Assembly (NCBI RefSeq): GCF_036409155.1
Contig: NZ_JAZGLW010000014.1
Location: 1 to 15,986, forward strand
Source of the DNA: Mycobacterium sp. 050128
GTDB taxonomy: Bacteria; Actinomycetota; Actinomycetes; Mycobacteriales; Mycobacteriaceae
Direction: 5' to 3'
Length of the DNA stretch: 15,986 bases
Below are positions 14,553 through 15,986 of the stretch, one piece after another. A model generated the notes under the pieces. That model had not been told where the DNA came from. It was given only the letters and a program-made list of their open reading frames with translations, and ran no database searches. How positions within the stretch are numbered: position 1 is the stretch's first letter; the number at the start of each line of letters is the position of its first letter. The translations under genes and the position numbers were made by a program.

Positions 14553-15584
14553 TCACGAGGATCTGCGGGCAGCGCGCAGTGTCTGGTGAGGGGTCACGCC
14601 GAACTTGCGCCGGTAGGCGACACTGAAGCGACCAAGATGCCCGAAGCCCCATTTCGTGGCCGTTTGGGCGATAGTGGCGGAATCCGGCGACGCCGTCGCA
14701 AGTTCGGCGTGCACACGACTCAAGCGAACTTCGCGCAGGTAAGTCAGCGGTGAAATGCCGACGTGGCGCTTGAACCCCTCCTGGAGCGCGCGCACGCTTA
14801 TCCCGACCGTGCGTGCGAGATCTGTTATCGTCAAGTAGTTTTCGGGATGATCCTCGATCAAATCGAGCGCCGCTTTAACTGTCCGCGGTAAAGCTGGCGT
14901 GAACTTAGCTTCCAGCGCAATCTCATGATACGCAGGTTGCTGCAGCAGGAAACCATCCATAACCAGCTGTTCGAAGTGTCGCCCTATCATCGGGTGCTGG
15001 ATGATGCTTTCGGAGCGCGCTAATTCGCGATTCAGAACCGACAGTAGAGCCAGCCAGCTTCGACTGGCCTCCGTTGCGAGATTCATAGCAACAGCAAGAT
15101 TGAGTGGCTTGCTGAGGGGACGTCCGAGCAAACCCTCGAGTTGGAGTTCCAGATCCGCACGACTGAGCTTCACGCATAGCTGAACGCAGTCGGCGGCCCA
15201 TTTAATGCCGGCCGGGCGCCCCGGCACGAACACCGCTGCCTGTTCTGGCGTTGCGAGGACCGAGTCAGATCCGCACCACGACTCGGCGTGGCCACGGACG
15301 GGTACGTTGATTTGGTAGTCATCTATCGCCGACTCATGTACGAGTGCGACGTTCGCTCCATACCCGAGGTACCCAACAGTCACAGCACCGATGCGTGCGG
15401 CGCTAAGTCGGGTATCGACACACCGGGAAGGTCGGAAGAAGTCGAGCCGGTGCGGCGTGAAGACGCGCGAAGCCATGTCTTGGGCGACAACCAATTCGGT
15501 CGTGTGCACAGGAGAATACCGGTGAAAATAGGGTTCCAACGGGTCGGACCCGTGGCCCACCTGATTACCGCCCGTGCCGGCCAT
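14553..15584 (-). CDS. AraC/XylS-family transcriptional regulator
   Basis: The product has 343 residues. The C-terminal AraC DNA-binding domain (about 236-340) has both helix-turn-helix motifs: LTITDLARTVGISVRALQEGFKRHVGISPLTYLREVRL and then TIAQTATKWGFGHLGRFSVAYRRKFGVTPHQTLR. The N-terminal 200 or so residues resemble the AraC-binding-like ligand domain found in XylS- and CbdS-type activators of aromatic catabolism. It may sense a pathway aromatic acid, but its target is unknown: no catabolic gene is adjacent on this side, only IS elements. ATG 15584 lacks a clear binding site; ATG at 15473 (Met37) is an alternative that keeps most of the protein. Confidence 0.9.
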   Translation of the reverse strand: MAGTGGNQVGHGSDPLEPYFHRYSPVHTTELVVAQDMASRVFTPHRLDFFRPSRCVDTRLSAARIGAVTVGYLGYGANVALVHESAIDDYQINVPVRGHAESWCGSDSVLATPEQAAVFVPGRPAGIKWAADCVQLCVKLSRADLELQLEGLLGRPLSKPLNLAVAMNLATEASRSWLALLSVLNRELARSESIIQHPMIGRHFEQLVMDGFLLQQPAYHEIALEAKFTPALPRTVKAALDLIEDHPENYLTITDLARTVGISVRALQEGFKRHVGISPLTYLREVRLSRVHAELATASPDSATIAQTATKWGFGHLGRFSVAYRRKFGVTPHQTLRAARRSS

Positions 15585-15891
15585 CGCGAGAATGACTTGC
15601 TCCTCTACGCTTACCCGTGGCCCGAACTTGATTACGGTTATGCAAGAAAGAGGGCAACGTGAGCGCCCTCACACCCCCGTATAACTGAAATCAAGATCCC
15701 TGTCAACTGCGCACCCACCTCGTCTCCCGCTCGCGGCTTGACTTCTAACTTCGTGAGATCTCTGTCGTTTCTCTGACACATGGAACCACCCGCGGCGGCT
15801 ACTGCAACAAACGAGCGGTGCCCCAATACGGCGGCGTTGACGTTATCCATCGCGGTGCCGAACGACTGTATGACCATATGATGTCCGCGGT
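15585..15891. other. Upstream region of the AraC gene, no supported gene
   Basis: About 300 bases between the AraC start and the IS21-type end. A minus-strand frame stays open from 15940 to 15638, but it starts inside the insertion-sequence end, has no codon-bias or motif support and no binding site. The AraC promoter should be here; no clear box was found. Confidence 0.45.
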
Positions 15892-15986
15892 TGACCGCGC
15901 TCACTGAAATTCCCCACTGACGCTCATCGAAATTCCCCACCCGTGTGGCTCCGCCGAGAAGGGCGGGCCTCCTTCGATGCTGCTGG
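15892..15986 (+). mobile_element. Left end of an IS21-family element running out of the window
   Basis: Two copies of GAAATTCCCCAC (15906-15917 and 15929-15940) lie 23 bases apart beside a TGACCGCGC start. This multi-repeat terminal pattern is typical of IS21 left ends. They are followed by a short leader and an ATG near the window end. The exact outer base is a guess; TG at 15892 is the best fit. Confidence 0.55.
15977..15986 (+). CDS. istA: Probable start of istA transposase (first three codons only)
   Basis: ATG-CTG-CTG at the very end of the window follows the IS21-type repeats at the distance expected for istA. IstA is the DDE transposase of IS21 elements. Only M-L-L is visible, so the call depends entirely on the adjoining terminal repeats. 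Confidence 0.35.

Noticed and set aside
15638..15940. 100-residue minus-strand frame upstream of the AraC gene
   Set aside because: It starts inside the IS21-type terminal repeats, has mixed third-position composition, no ribosome binding site and no recognisable motif.
1..15986. CRISPR array, tRNA or defence system
   Set aside because: No regularly spaced direct repeats, no tRNA-like cloverleaf and no defence protein motifs were seen; the only direct repeats are the paired motifs in IS ends.

Overview
The window looks like part of a catabolic island or plasmid from a high-GC actinobacterium, most likely a Mycobacterium/Mycolicibacterium relative. The evidence is the high GC content, GGAGG-type ribosome binding sites, gene families known from actinobacterial degraders of polycyclic aromatic hydrocarbons (PAH), and actinobacterial-looking IS3 and IS21 debris. 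No RNA gene or CRISPR array was seen.

Layout. Positions 1-1194 are insertion-sequence debris around a dead gene: an IS21-type end (1-94), a badly decayed molybdopterin oxidoreductase pseudogene (175-960, minus), and a second IS21-type end with the tail of an istB gene (961-1194, minus). Positions 1281-6841 hold six minus-strand genes with short gaps, in transcript order: bicupin ring-cleavage dioxygenase (1-hydroxy-2-naphthoate/gentisate type), hydratase-aldolase, cis-dihydrodiol dehydrogenase (SDR), extradiol dioxygenase (VOC), a small SCP2-like protein, and a second hydratase-aldolase. The order resembles the phdI-J and phdE-F-G sets of the phenanthrene-to-phthalate route. Positions 7242-9570 hold, also on the minus strand, a Rieske dioxygenase alpha subunit followed by an IclR regulator. 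Divergent from these, 10197-12803 carries overlapping pcaH-pcaG-pcaB genes on the plus strand. An IS3-family element (13049-14295) with a nonsense mutation in orfA lies downstream, then an AraC-family regulator (14553-15584, minus). The window ends in another IS21-type terminus (about 15892) with the probable first codons of istA.

How it fits together (inference). A ring-hydroxylating dioxygenase would make a cis-dihydrodiol. The SDR would rearomatise it to a catechol-type diol, the VOC enzyme would cleave that ring, and a pyruvate-releasing hydratase-aldolase would yield an aromatic aldehyde. After oxidation to a hydroxy-naphthoate-like acid, the bicupin enzyme would open the second ring and the other aldolase would again release pyruvate. 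The lower pathway would converge on protocatechuate, which PcaHG and PcaB take to gamma-carboxymuconolactone. Missing from the window are the dioxygenase beta subunit, ferredoxin and reductase, both aldehyde dehydrogenases, the phthalate-to-protocatechuate steps and pcaC/D/I/J/F. The window therefore holds pieces of a pathway, apparently assembled and rearranged by insertion sequences.
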